A DNA stretch of 64,000 nucleotides from Forficula auricularia (taxonomy: Eukaryota > Arthropoda > Insecta > Dermaptera > Forficulidae). Positions within the stretch are counted from its first letter, which is position 1. Each line of letters begins with the position of its first letter. The translations under genes were made by a program, and so were the position numbers. Below are positions 21,421 through 32,843 of this stretch, one piece after another. The notes under the pieces were generated by a model that was not told the DNA's origin, made no database searches, and saw only the letters and a program-made list of their open reading frames with translations. The stretch lies in assembly GCA_024734495.1 (NCBI GenBank), contig JALMQS010000161.1, forward strand, positions 3,074,450 through 3,138,449, given 5' to 3'.

Positions 21421-22714
21421 ATCTCGAATTAATTTCAAAAATGTAACGTGTAATCCGGGAATGGAATTATTATTCGGAATCTCTTAATGTTTTTAAATAA
21501 CAATTTGTGGGAATTTTTATTGCAACAATCATTTAATTTAGAAAAGAAATGCTCTTAACCATTGTATTTATTACTAATTAAAATATTATACTAGAAAATT
21601 CTTAGAGACAAAGTGGTGGAAAGATTCCCTTGTATTTTCAGTCGAATATAAATATTTCAAATTTCATATATAATAATTTACTATTATTTGCATAAATTTT
21701 GAATGAATTTTAGTTATGAATTTAAATAAGTATTTTTTATAATATTTTTGTAAATTGCATACCTTTTAACCCTTTCTTCAAAAAGGGAAAATATATGTAA
21801 TTGTGATAGTATATATTTGAGTTTTCGAAATTGATTCTCATTAATGAGAATGTGTAGTGTTTGTAAAAAAGTATGCAAATGTATTTATTATATATGATTA
21901 TCCCTCAATAGTTTAGTTATTGAGACATAGACAGATGTTTAGCAAGAACAGGGGCACCACGAATAGGCAGCTGCCACCACCCCCCACATGGATAGATAAA
22001 TAAATAATAATTAAAGGAATATAATTTTGATCGCAAATTACATATTAATATACTCATAGAGTGATAATTTAAGAATTAAAAATATTTTCTTTATTTTCAA
22101 ATATCTAATACACTCAGAAATAATATTTAAAATTTGAAATATAAAAATTATATTCAAACTATCTTTCAAGGCTAGACGTGTTTTGAAACAAATTGAGACA
22201 CGGTATTTGTAGCAAAATACGTCTACACTTGAGATAAAATGTCTCGAAAATTGTTGAAAATCTTATTTCGAAACAAATACAACGTCTCCAATACTGCAAT
22301 TTGTTTCGAATCAAAGTCCCTAAACATTCGACATTTTGTATAAAAATTTCGACAAATATTTGTATTTAAGAAAAAAATATACAAAATTTGTAAATCTGAG
22401 TGTAGTAGTTGAGGATGAGAGAAAGTTTGATCGAAATTGACTCATGCATTAAATCAGAAACAGAAAATACTTTGAAGCTTATATGGGAATAATGAAATAT
22501 TAGGGAATTATTTTTAAAAATGAAGTATTTATTTATTTACTATTGAATGTTATTTTTTAAACAAAAATGAAATTTTATTATCTACCCATGTGAAATAATT
22601 TTATTAAACTGAAAATATAAAGGCGAAATTGCCTCCAACAAATATCTCAAATTGAATTTGGGAAAACATGAAAAGATTACAAAATTGTATATACCTATAC
22701 AATTTTTAATTTTA
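21421..22714. other. AT-rich stretch, no gene
   Basis: Stop-rich in all frames and no repeat matched elsewhere in the window, apart from R4 edge sequence at both borders. Confidence 0.45.
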
Positions 22715-23110
22715 ATTAATTAATTAATTTATACCTACTAAATTTAAATGTTAATATTAGTAGGATGAGCACCTACCTGAAAAAAGAAAAAAATGACATT
22801 AGTAAAATAATTTAGAGAATTTAAAGTATTTTTTATATAAATATTCGCAATAAAATTATATTTAAAATATTATCTATTTTATTTTGTCTTTTTAAAAATT
22901 CGAAAAACGTAATTTCAAAATTTTAGAATTTTTTGAATATCATTATAAAAATACAGTATTAAATAGATATTAAGATATACTTTAACAAGAAAAGTCTCTT
23001 GCCTGGTCCTGGGATGCTATCTCCACAGGAACACATTCACCTTCGAGCACAATAAAAAATATACTCGTGATTCGATACGTGGGGGAAAAAGTAAGGAATT
23101 TAAGGTAAAA
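22715..23110 (-). repeat. R4 repeat copy b
   Basis: Minus strand: the exon-like block TTCCTGTGGAGATAGCATCC then CAGGACCAGGCAAGAGAC; the donor is mutated (AAAGTATATC). About 210 bases on comes TTTTTTCAG|GTAGGTGC (22771-22785). It has the same order as copies c and d. Confidence 0.65.
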
Positions 23111-23159
23111 TAGAAAGATGTTTTGATTTAACAGAAAAATAAGAAAATCAAATACTTAA

Positions 23160-23690
23160 TCTAAATGTAATTAGTAGGACGAGCACCTACCTGAAAAAAG
23201 AAAAAAATAATATTAGTAAAATTATATAGTAACTTTAAAGCATTTTTTATATAAATATTAAAATAATATTTTATTTAATATTTTATTTATTTTATGCGAT
23301 CTTTTTTAGAAAAATTTGAAAAAAGAAATATCAGAAATTTAAATTAGGTATTTCTTAATTATTTCATTATGATAATACTGTAGGTAGGTATTAAAAAGAT
23401 ATCTCACCTTAAAAGACAACGTCTCTTCCCTCATCCAGGGATGCTGATTCCACAGGAACACACACTTGCGCACAAGTAAAAATATACTCGCGATAGGTTT
23501 CGGTTTCGTAGGAATAAAGATGTGAGATAACATGGATTAAATTGGGGGAGGATTAGGAATAGGACATTATTCTCTGGATTAAAGAATCATGAGCTCACGT
23601 GGGCAGGGAGGCAAGCCCCTGAAGTAGGTCTATACTTTATCTAAAATATATAGCTAAGAAATACACACCTACCCGTTACCCAGGATAAAA
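23160..23690 (-). repeat. R4 repeat copy c
   Basis: Minus strand: a frame of about 40 codons runs through CVFLWNQHPWMREETLSFK to the donor AAG|GTGAGA (23403-23410), then about 215 AT-rich bases to TTTTTTCAG|GTAGGTGC (23185-23200). The left part carries ACACACCTACCCGTTACCCA, shared with copy a. Whether this is a duplicated exon or a satellite that happens to hold splice-like sites is open. Confidence 0.6.
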
Positions 23691-23819
23691 AATAATTTAG
23701 TATAAATAAAATTTTAACTTTTAAGAGAAAAAAAATTTTTTAGGACAAATTCTAGGATTTAAGTAGAAATATTTTTACATTGCGATATCAGAGGGGATTC
23801 TTTGTAATTAATTAATTTA

Positions 23820-24235
23820 TTTCTACTAAATCTAAATGTTGGTATTAGTAAGAAGAGAACCTACCTGAAAAAAGAAAAAAAAAGATATTAGTAAAATAAT
23901 ATAGTTAACTTAAAGTAATTTTTATAAAAATAATCGTAATAAAATTATATTATTTTAAATACTATCTATTTTGTTTGATTTTTTTGAAAAACTCGAAAAA
24001 ATTAATATGAAAAATTTAGACTATTTCTTAATTATTTCATTATAAGAATCCAAAATTAAATATATAGATATCTTACCTTAACAGCCAACGTCTCCTGTCT
24101 GGGGCTGGAATACTCTGACTCCAAAGGAACACACTCAACTCGCGATATATTTCGATTTCGAAGAAAAAATATTTGTGAAGATATGGATTAAATTTGGATA
24201 GGCTTAGTGATAGGACATGATTTTTTTCTTAATTC
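23820..24235 (-). repeat. R4 repeat copy d
   Basis: Minus strand donor AAG|GTAAGATATC at 24070-24079, and acceptor/donor pair TTTTTTCAG|GTAGGTTC at 23857-23875, 212 bases apart. The block before the donor has an indel relative to copy c, so the reading frames do not agree, which argues against strong protein constraint. Confidence 0.6.
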
Positions 24236-24239
24236 TATC

Positions 24240-25380
24240 CAAATAATTAATATAAGGGATGGAGGGTTGTTTAGACGGGAAGAGTTGTTTATTAGTGAGG
24301 GGTGGAGTCAGCTGAGAGGGTGAATGAAGACCATATTGTAATATTCACAATCGATGTTTCAACCGCCACTACCGGAGACTAACTGCTCAATCTCCCTATC
24401 TCTCCCCCTTCCTTAAATACCCTACTGTAACTATATCCCTCACCTTATACCCATACCACTGTTCATTAGCCCCTCTCCATTTATATACCCTTCATTGTCC
24501 CTATCCTCCCCTCAAATACCCCTTCATTGTCCCTATCTCTCCCCCCCTTATATACCTTTCGAGAGCAATTAGCGCAAGCTATTCTTAGCCTTTCTTCCGA
24601 GATAACCTTAATCGGATTAGCAATGTACGTCATAATATTTTCACTAATCACCACTAATTACTTAACCGTGAATACAGCACAGCATTCCACTTTCATAGTT
24701 AACCGCTATAGTCCACTTTCATAGTTAACCGCGTTTAAAGCATAACACTCGACTTCCACTTATCACTACTATTATTTAAGTGATAGGCGAATGTTGTCCA
24801 CTAAACAGGACTAAATAATTAGCAGAGATAAGCTTTGTTATAATTTATTTATTTTAAGTTAACCCCCCCCCCATAAAATGAATTAGTATTTAATTTTGCC
24901 GGAGTCGGAGTCGAGTCTTTTTTTACCGATTCCGCATCCGTGGGGGAAACTGTTCACAAAGATTTCCTATTAATTAACTGCAATAATATTTTTTCTTCTC
25001 TCTAAGTCAGCGTTTATAAAAATGTGGTCGCAAAGCAAAATGTTGGGGTCGCTAAAATATAATTCAGATTCTGAAATAACTTAATAATTAAAATGCAATG
25101 CGATACCGCTTATATCAGGGGTTGAACACAAAATATGCCGCAAACGCACAGTATATAACGCCCTATATAAATGATTTTATGCTTGTTATAAAAATTTCGA
25201 TAGGCGCTTTGAACTTTATTGAGAGGGCGCCAATTCTGTTCATTGCGTCCTACCCTCCACGCGCGCGCACACACACACACTATTCAGCAATGAGCTCTGA
25301 AAGAAAGATTCTGAAAAATACGACATCGTAGATTTATTTTATTTTATTCTTTTCCAAACAATCTTCTTTTTCATTATTTA
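24240..25380. other. Pyrimidine-rich and simple-repeat region
   Basis: 24380-24560 repeats CCTTCATTGTCCCTATC and TATATACC units. 24690-24731 holds two copies of CCACTTTCATAGTTAACCGC. CG/CA microsatellite at 25259-25281. The ORFs at 24527 and 25098 run through these simple repeats and are not credible genes. Confidence 0.55.
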
Positions 25381-25384
25381 TGTT

Positions 25385-25545
25385 TAATATAGGAGGCCGC
25401 CTCAATTTTTACTCTGAGGGCGCCCAAGTCTAAGTTCAAAAAAAAAAAAAAAATAATAAAACTATTAAGACTTTTCTGGCGCCTTTTTTCTTCGGCGCCC
25501 CAATCGACCGCTTGCATCGTTTGCCCCTTAATCCGCCAGTGATTA
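25385..25545. mobile_element. hAT-like right end, unpaired
   Basis: Contains GGGCGCC blocks and ends CCCCTTAATCCGCCAGTG; reversed, CACTGGCGGATTAAGGGG is a hAT-type terminus. An earlier GAGAGGGCGCCAATTC at 25221 may belong to the same element. No left end or TSD was found. Confidence 0.45.
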
Positions 25546-25727
25546 TTTTAAGCAAAAATCAAGCAGTTATCCCATCCTTCTTAATAGATATTCCTCATCA
25601 AATATAAACATGATATTTGACACTTTTGGATTTTATTTATATATGTAACTAGATTATATACAATATAGACAAATAATAATTTTTTAAATATCGTAAAATA
25701 ATATCTTATCTTATCTTATATTATTAA

Positions 25728-26445
25728 ATGAGCAATTCTTGTATGTATATACAATCGGTTTCTCGAAAAAGGCTTTAACGAATTCGCTAAAAATTGGTGA
25801 ACTTATCAAGTCTCATAAGTTATTAGTCGTGTATAAATTTTAATCTGATTGAAATAAAGGAAGAGGGTGTAAATTAGTCATGTCGCAAATTAAATATTTT
25901 AATCGATCATATCTCGTCTTCGGTAAGTCGCAGAGTCTTGAAATTAGAAACTAAGCTATCTAGAAGCTACAAGAAGTACCACAAGATTTTGGCTAAAATA
26001 GAAGTACCGGAAGTTGATGTTAACGTACGTAAGAATGTACCCCCTCCCTGCGTTTCTCAACCATAAATCTCAGAGCTACGAAATTCGAAACTTAAGGTCG
26101 ATCTAGAAAAGGGGTCAACAAGCTTTTAGTTGAAATCGAAACACTGTAAGTGGACATTTACATGAAAGATTTTTCTTTTATTTATTTATTTTTTATTTTC
26201 TCAAAAACGGCACTAACGATTTTTTTTTTAAGCTGGTGTACTTATCAAGTATCATGAGTTATTAGTCCTGTATAGATTTTAATCCGATTGTATTAAAGGA
26301 AGGGGGTATAAATTAGGAGTGTCGTAAAATAAATATTTTAATCATTCATTTATCGTCTTCGGAAAGTCGCAGAGCCTTGAAATTTGAAACTTAAGCTATT
26401 TAGAGGCAAAACGTTACCGAGCATCGCTCGGTACTCCAGGCACTA
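25728..26445 (+). mobile_element. Helitron-like sequence, two 5'-type blocks and one 3' hairpin
   Basis: Starts AGCAATTCTTGTATGTATAT then TCTCGAAAAAGGCTTTAACG. A second related block begins at 26195 (CTCAAAAACGGCACTAACGA). The 3' end has the perfect hairpin ACCGAGC-ATC-GCTCGGT (26414-26430) followed by CTCCAGG. Body motifs (CGCAGAG, AAACTTAAG, CTTTTAGTTGAAAT) recur at 43.7 kb. No Rep/helicase coding sequence. Confidence 0.55.
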
Positions 26446-26954
26446 ATTTGTAATAAGCAAAGCAAATTGAAAGAAAATTGTTAAAGGCTAAGTCACTGTC
26501 AGATTCACAGACATATGGATACACTTGTAGGGAAAACGAAATTTTCTGAAGACAGCTCTTAGTAAGTTTCTATGAGGCTAATTCCACGATGATAAAATGT
26601 TCCCACATTCTTTAACCCTTTTTAGACCAACAGGCAACATATTTATGATAACGAGCTAAGGAAAATATAATTGAAAAAAAAGAAAGAGTGGAAGCAGAGG
26701 AAAGAAAGAGTCCTTGTGACTTTTCTATCTCTTTTTACTCGAGGCTCTGAGCTTTCTCTTTCTATTCTTTTTTTTAACATCATAATTGAAGTAAAATTGT
26801 TATATTTATAAAATTTTCGATTAGTCTGATCGCCCAGAAATTCACGGTTTTAAGACTTTTAAGAAGAAAGAATGAAAATTTTTTTAAAAAGGGTTATTTG
26901 TTAATTAAGGTAATTCTTTCGCGACAATCCACACAAAAAGTTTTAGCCTCGTAT
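26446..26954. other. Intergenic stretch with a repeat C scrap
   Basis: 26905-26945 (AAGGTAATTCTTTCGCGACA then ACAAAAAGTTTTAG) matches the start of repeat C. The rest is unrecognised. Confidence 0.45.
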
Positions 26955-28000
26955 CATCATCATTGAGTATACAGTCCTAAGACTGGTTTGATGCAACAAT
27001 CCGTCTCCACTCGACTCTATCCCCCGCCAGCTGTTTGACCTCTCTAAATGTCTCGCATCCCATATCCCAATTATTTGGTTGAAATATTCTAATCTGGGCC
27101 TTCCCCTTTTCTTTCCCACCTCCCCTCCAATATATCCCTAAGCAGTCCCCCATGTCTCAGTGTGTGCCCCATCATCTGACCTCTTCTCTTCTTCAGACTC
27201 TTCCACAAGTTTCTTCTTTCTCCGATTCTTCCAAGAACTTCTTCATTTGTAATTTTATCCATCCATTTGATATTCATCTTCTTCATTTCGAAAGCCTCTA
27301 ATCTCTTTCTCTCCGCTTCTCTAATTGTCCAGGTTTCACACCCGTACATGGCTATGCTCCATACATATGTCTTCAATAGTAACTTCCTGTTTTCTAAGCT
27401 GATTGAGGAGGAGCATAGTAGTTTTTGTTTTGAATTAAACCCCATTTTTGCTTGGGCAATTCTTGATTTAATTTCGTTTTCGCTCCTCCCATCCCATGTT
27501 ATTTTAATTCCTAGGTAGCGGAATTCCTTAGCTCCTAGGTTTTCTTGGTTAATTTTGATTCATTCCTGTCTCATTTGTTCTTTTTTTGTACATACTAGGA
27601 CCTTGGTTTTATTCTTGTTTATTTTCATTTTGATTTCTTCTATTAGGATTTGATGGTTAATTCCATTCAGTGCGTCCTCTAATTCTTTTTTGTTGCTTCC
27701 TAGAAGGGCAATGTCATCGGCAAATCTTAACATAACGATCTTTTGACCTTGGATTTCGATACCTGTATCAATTTTGTCTTTTAATTCTTTTATCGCTTCT
27801 TCTATGTATAAATTGAAAATCATGGGTGACAGCACACATCCTTGTCATAGACCTTTTTTTAATTTGGCTTCTCTTTGCTCATTTCCAATATTTATTATTG
27901 CCGTCTGGTTTTGGTATAGATTGTAGATTAGTCTTCTCTCCCTGAATTTTATTCCCGCCTCTTTTAAGATTTTAAACATAATTTCCCAATTAGCCTCGTA
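26955..28000 (-). pseudogene. Non-LTR endonuclease/reverse transcriptase relic, 3' part
   Basis: Minus-strand translation from about 28000 gives WEIMFKILKEAGIKFRERRL, then the stretch before motif B with a TGA where GL-R-QGC is expected, SPMIFNLYIEEAIKEL, LRFADDIALLGSN (catalytic FADD near 27720), then after a break LKTYVWSIAMYGCETWTIRE, KWMDKITNEEVLGRIGERRN and RRGQMMGHTLRHGGLLRDIL. The 3' untranslated end includes CATCATCATTGAGTATACAG and ACTGGTTTGATGCAACAATC. At least one stop and one frameshift make it non-functional. It is the family from which the 5070-5155 scrap comes. Confidence 0.85.
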
Positions 28001-28079
28001 ACCACTCTATATATATGAACGGTGCTAAAATTTTAGGTTATGTTTTTTTAACGTGACTGTACTTTTTACACTAATATAT

Positions 28080-28492
28080 CCTATTTATGAATGGATCGTT
28101 TCCAAGCGATTGTTCTTATATCCCCACCACTATAAATAATCGCCCAAATATGTTTTTTATTTTTATTTTTTATCAAAACTAGGAGGTTAATAATTTCAAT
28201 TTTTTTTTAAGTTACTCCGAATATATTATTCTAACAAATATTAGTTTTTCATCAAGATGGTGAAAGTCTTTCAATGAAAAAAATAAAATAATGATCATTT
28301 TCCCACCCTTTCCCAATCTACCATATGTAAAACATTTCATTTTTAATTGCAATTATTTCATGTTTGGTGTAGTAAATCGTCTTCAAATTTTAACAGTATG
28401 TTTATTATGCTTTTAATGACTTATATTCCAAGTTTCAAAGACTTCTTGAATTTTTGCATTTGTGAAAGAACTGCCTTAAATGAGTCAATGAA
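28080..28492 (+). repeat. Repeat R6, uninterrupted copy
   Basis: Reverse-complement match to 900-1157 plus 1936-2060 with nothing between the halves. The 60-codon ORF at 28347 has no family features. Confidence 0.8.
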
Positions 28493-28544
28493 GAAAACTT
28501 TTGAAAGATATCAGAACAAGCTGAGATAAACTACCATGAACAAT

Positions 28545-28864
28545 TTGTCCAACTGTGAGTCAGACCGCCGCATAGCGAGGGTTTCATACCCTATTACTTC
28601 CAAAATACCTTGGATCAAAGCTTCCCAAGCTTTGCGCCGCGGCGCTACGGGGAGCCGAGGCTTCATCACAGGTGTGCCGCGAAGTTTCATAATTAATTGA
28701 AGCAAGACATTTGGACTAACTAGAAGAAAAGAAAAAGTGAGAAGGTAAAAATTTATTTTTATCTTTTACTTACGATTAGACATACTTTAACTTGGGGTAG
28801 GGCGCCATGAAAATTTTTTAATTGAATAAAGGCGCCGCGAGTCGGAAAAGTTTGGGAACCCCTA
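28545..28864. mobile_element. hAT-like element, right end family
   Basis: GC-rich for the window. Ends GCGAGTCGGAAAAGTTTGGG then AACCCCTAG, a hAT-type terminus when reversed (AGGGGTTCCCAAACTTTTCC). The same right end occurs at 30848-30905. The left part (CAACTGTGAGTCAGACCGCC) may be the other end, but no clean TSD was found. Confidence 0.5.
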
Positions 28865-28985
28865 GTTTAACCTATAACGATAGATTGAGAGTATAATTCT
28901 TTTTCATGTGTTTTTATTTTGTAATTTTTTTAACATATTTCAACTCTATATAATAGACTCTGCATGCAATTTTATTATAAGTATT

Positions 28986-29520
28986 AAGCTTGTGTTAAGG
29001 TACTTGTTTGGCGACAATACTAGCAAAAAGTTAATGCTAGATCATAAAGAACAAACAATAAGGATTCATAATTCATAAGCCCAAAACTTTTTGCTGTTTA
29101 TGTACCACTAATAGCCAATTCCGTGGTCATTTGACAAATCTAGCAACACTGTCCGAGCTTGTATATATTTTATCATAGAAATTTCAGATAAAGTACATTA
29201 TAAAGGGAGATTTATAAAACAAAAAGTTCTTAATAAGCGATTGAAAGCTGTTGCAACAATGGCTGAAGCGAAAAACCGTCAAAAAATCACTAAAGTTAAC
29301 CCACCTTTTAAGTTAAATAAATAATGTTTTTAGTGTAAATTTTTTATTATTTATTCATTATTATCTCAAAAACTGTGTTGTAACTATGAATTAAAATTTT
29401 CTTAAAAAATGTATTAGTTATTGTTTAATGTTGGTTTAGTTTTTTATAACATTAGTAAGAAGAATTTCTTAATTATAATTAAATATGTATGTATGTAAAC
29501 TTTCCGATTTCCCGTATAGT
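28986..29520 (+). repeat. Repeat C, copy 2
   Basis: A continuous copy reading across the site that holds the pogo-like element in copy 1 (AAAGTACATTATAAAGGGAG at 29190). No coding frame is kept in common among the three copies. Confidence 0.8.
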
Positions 29521-30350
29521 GAAAAGTATAAGAGTCGGAAAAACTCTATCTTTGGAATTTAATATCTCCGGAACTATATTCATAAATTTCGTTTTGCCAC
29601 CAATTGATGCAGAAGTATTTAAATAATAATCTGTCTAAATTTCAAAAAAATCCTAAGAAAACCCATATGGTGAAACAACTATTTACTTTAAGGAGAAATA
29701 TTGATAAAACTCTTACTATACTTGATTAATAGAACATTCTTTATTTCTTGTCTGAGCTTGTTTCAATGTCTCCAATGGATATGGACTTGTCTCGACATGT
29801 ATCCGGGATTATTATAAAAGTGCCCAAGCTTATATTTCGCACCCTTTTCTTTCTATACAAGAGTGATTCTACCCTAATTGCATTTTAAAGAATTTATTAT
29901 TTTTTTAATTTTTATCTTTAATTGTTTTTATTAAAATATTTTCAATGAAATAAGGGATTTATTTTTTTCGAAATTTCAATAGATTCTTTTCATTTGCTTT
30001 TAAGGAAAGAAAAAATTTATTGAATACCTAACTTTTTTTTATTAAATAATTCTACAATGAATTTATTTTTATTAGGTTGATTTTTTATTCAAATAAATAA
30101 GAATTAACAAATATTTATTATGGGGTGTTCATTTTAGAAAATTAATTAGTACGAAATTTGTTTTTAATAAAATTAATAATTTATTTATTCTAGTAAAATT
30201 TCTTCGGTAGGCTTGCAAGCTAAAGCCTGCTGGGTGTGTTTAATTTGATAATTAAATTTTGAAATCAAAATGATTTAATTTTTTATTTTCGTAAAAACAT
30301 TCGAATTTGATTTTTTCTCCAATTTTCCAGGTACCTTAAATCTAAAAAAT
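29521..30350. other. AT-rich stretch, no gene
   Basis: Highly A+T-rich with no ORF over 60 codons. A small GC-richer hairpin-like piece, TAGGCTTGCAAGCTAAAGCC, lies at about 30207. Confidence 0.5.
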
Positions 30351-30354
30351 TGAA

Positions 30355-30905
30355 AATCTCTCTATATATATATATCTGAGTGTGTGATCATATAAAATAC
30401 AAATTTTTTGGCACTCGAACGAACTGAACGATTTTGCGTTCTTGACTAGTGATAAGAATGGGGAATCCGGACGACAAAAAAATTCTGACTTTACGTTTTT
30501 GAATTATCGTGAATTATGGGAATCTATACAGATCGACATTAGATATTATTATGGGACCTGAATGAACTTTCTACGATCTTTCGTTTTTACGCTTTTGAGG
30601 GTTTAGAAATCCGAATTAACATACATGAGCATTTCTCCGTTTCAGTCATTTCTCAAACCAAAACACAAACACTAAAGAAATCAAAATATTAATCACTACT
30701 AACTTGTAAAAAAAGAAAAATAATAATAATAACTCCTACACATATTTATTTTTATTTCAAATTATTTATTTCGAGTAATGAAGCTGTTGAAGCTTTTATT
30801 TTTGTGATTAATTTTATTAAGAATTGAATTTTTAGTTAAATCACACACGCCATGGAAAAATGTTAATTGAAAAAAGGGGCCGCGACTCGGAAAAGTTTGG
30901 GACCC
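30355..30905. repeat. Repeat pieces: Helitron-like 5' block and hAT-like right end
   Basis: 30360-30440 (CTCTCTATATATATATATCT and GGCACTCGAACGAACTGAAC) resembles a dispersed insect repeat start. 30848-30905 (GCGACTCGGAAAAGTTTGGG then ACCCCTGG) is the second copy of the hAT-like right end at 28.8 kb. Confidence 0.4.
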
Positions 30906-31042
30906 CTGGTATATATTTTAAGAAATGTTAATTATTTTATTAAAATTTCTGTAAGTGTATGTTACTAAATTTTTTGTATACTCTAGTTCCAAAACCAATG
31001 AAGGTATCAAAACAAAATTTGAGATTAAGAGCTAATTAAATT

Positions 31043-31720
31043 TAAAGTAGTTGTTTCGCGACAATACTAGCAAAAATTAATGCTAGAGTATATAGAACAA
31101 AAAATAAGGATTCATACCTTAATTCATAAAGCCCAAAACTTTTTACTGCTTATGTACCACTACTAGCCCGTGCTCGTTTGACAAATCTGGCAACACTGTC
31201 AGAGCTTGTATATATTTTATCATAGAAATTTCAGATAAAGTACATTATAAAGGGAGATTTATAAAACAAAAAGTTCTTAATAAGCGATTGAAAGCTGTTG
31301 CGGCAATGGCTGAAGCAAAAAAACGTCAAAAAGTAGGTACTAAAGTTAACCCACTTTTTAGGTTAAATAAATGTGTTGTTGCCAGCTTGTTTTTAGTGTA
31401 AATTCTTCATTATACATTTTTCATTTCATTATTATCTGAGAAACTGTGTTGTAACTATGAATTAAAATTTTCTTAAAAAATGTATTAATTATTGTTTAAT
31501 GTTGGTTTAGTATTTATAACAATCTGAAGAAGAGTTTCTTAATTATAATTATATATGTATGTAAACATTCCGATATCCCGTATAGTGCAATGTATAAGAG
31601 TCTGAAAAACTCTATCTATGTAATTTAAAATATCGATGCAGAATTATTTAAATAATAATCTCTCTGAATTTCAAAAAAATCTTAAGAAAACCCATATATG
31701 GTGAAACAACTACCTTAAGT
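31043..31720 (+). repeat. Repeat C, copy 3
   Basis: Continuous copy, again with the single-TA empty site (AAAGTACATTATAAAGGGAG at about 31236). Diverged from copy 2 by small indels. Confidence 0.8.
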
Positions 31721-32843
31721 AGAGAGAGTTAGAAATTTTAACCCTTTGTCCGATTTGAACCAAATTTTGCACAGTTATTTAAATATGATAAATTATTATA
31801 TATTTAATTTTAATATTTAAATATCAAATTCTTTCTAATTTATAGTTGATAAAGAGAAAACAGGGCTTAGGGATAGGGAGAGGGAGTTCAGAAGGTTCAC
31901 GCCCCCCCCCCACACACACACTCCGCGATGTTGATAGACTAATTAACTGAATTAATACTAGTACTTTTAAACTATATTTTTGTGTGGAGAGTGGTCTACA
32001 TTCGGCATCTTATTGTCCTGATCGCTGTAGTCCGGTCACTAAGGAGGTAATCAGACATGTCTAAACACAGTAGTAAAAGCCATCCCTTGTCAACTATTTT
32101 AGAGAATAAAAACTTACCTCTGCTTATTTTTTTTCATTTTATGCATATTTTTCTAAAATGGTACAAAATGCCGAAACTACCCTACCGTTGGTGTAGTTTC
32201 GTCTTTTATATCATTCTGGGTGGGGTACATTCGTCAAATTAATAAAACTCAGTAATCGTTTTTTTAACACTTGGAATAATTAAATCTACTTAGGTAAAAT
32301 TAAATAAAAACAAAATTTTTCAAATTAAATGTTAAATTAAATCAGAGAACAATTCACAAATAAAATGTGTGAATAGCAAATTAATTGCAACAGTAATTAA
32401 AAATGAATTCTAATTCAGGAACAGAGAAAAGGCTTCTGGTTTTGCTTGTATTTATCGGTACAGCAGTGTGGGAAATTACAGAGTCCCAGATATAAATCAA
32501 CTGGTGTGTTCACCACACGACTTTCACATTTTCATTTATTTGAAATCATCGCGACACTACTAATTTACACTCCCTTCCTTTATTTCGTTTTTTTTTATTT
32601 TCTCAAAAACGGATCTAACGATTTTTTTTTAAATTAGTTTATTTATAAAGTGTCATGAGTTAATAGTTGTGTCAAATTTTTAATCCGATTGAAATAAAGG
32701 AAGGGGTTATAAAGTCCGTCGCTTTTATAAAAAAAAAAACAATCTTAAAACGTTCATCTAAAACCCGCTAACGTTTCGCGATAATTTCTCTATTTATGAA
32801 TTGAATTTTATTACTATTGTTCGTTTAATATAATAAGATACAT
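31721..32843. other. Mixed noncoding stretch
   Basis: C/CA simple repeat at 31902-31922. 32588-32705 carries the Helitron-like block TCTCAAAAACGGATCTAACG. Short ORFs at 32057 and 32446 have no features. Confidence 0.45.

Noticed and set aside
28511..28705. 64-codon minus-strand ORF in a GC-richer patch
   Set aside because: It lies in a hAT-like repeat with a second copy of its end at 30.9 kb; no domain features.
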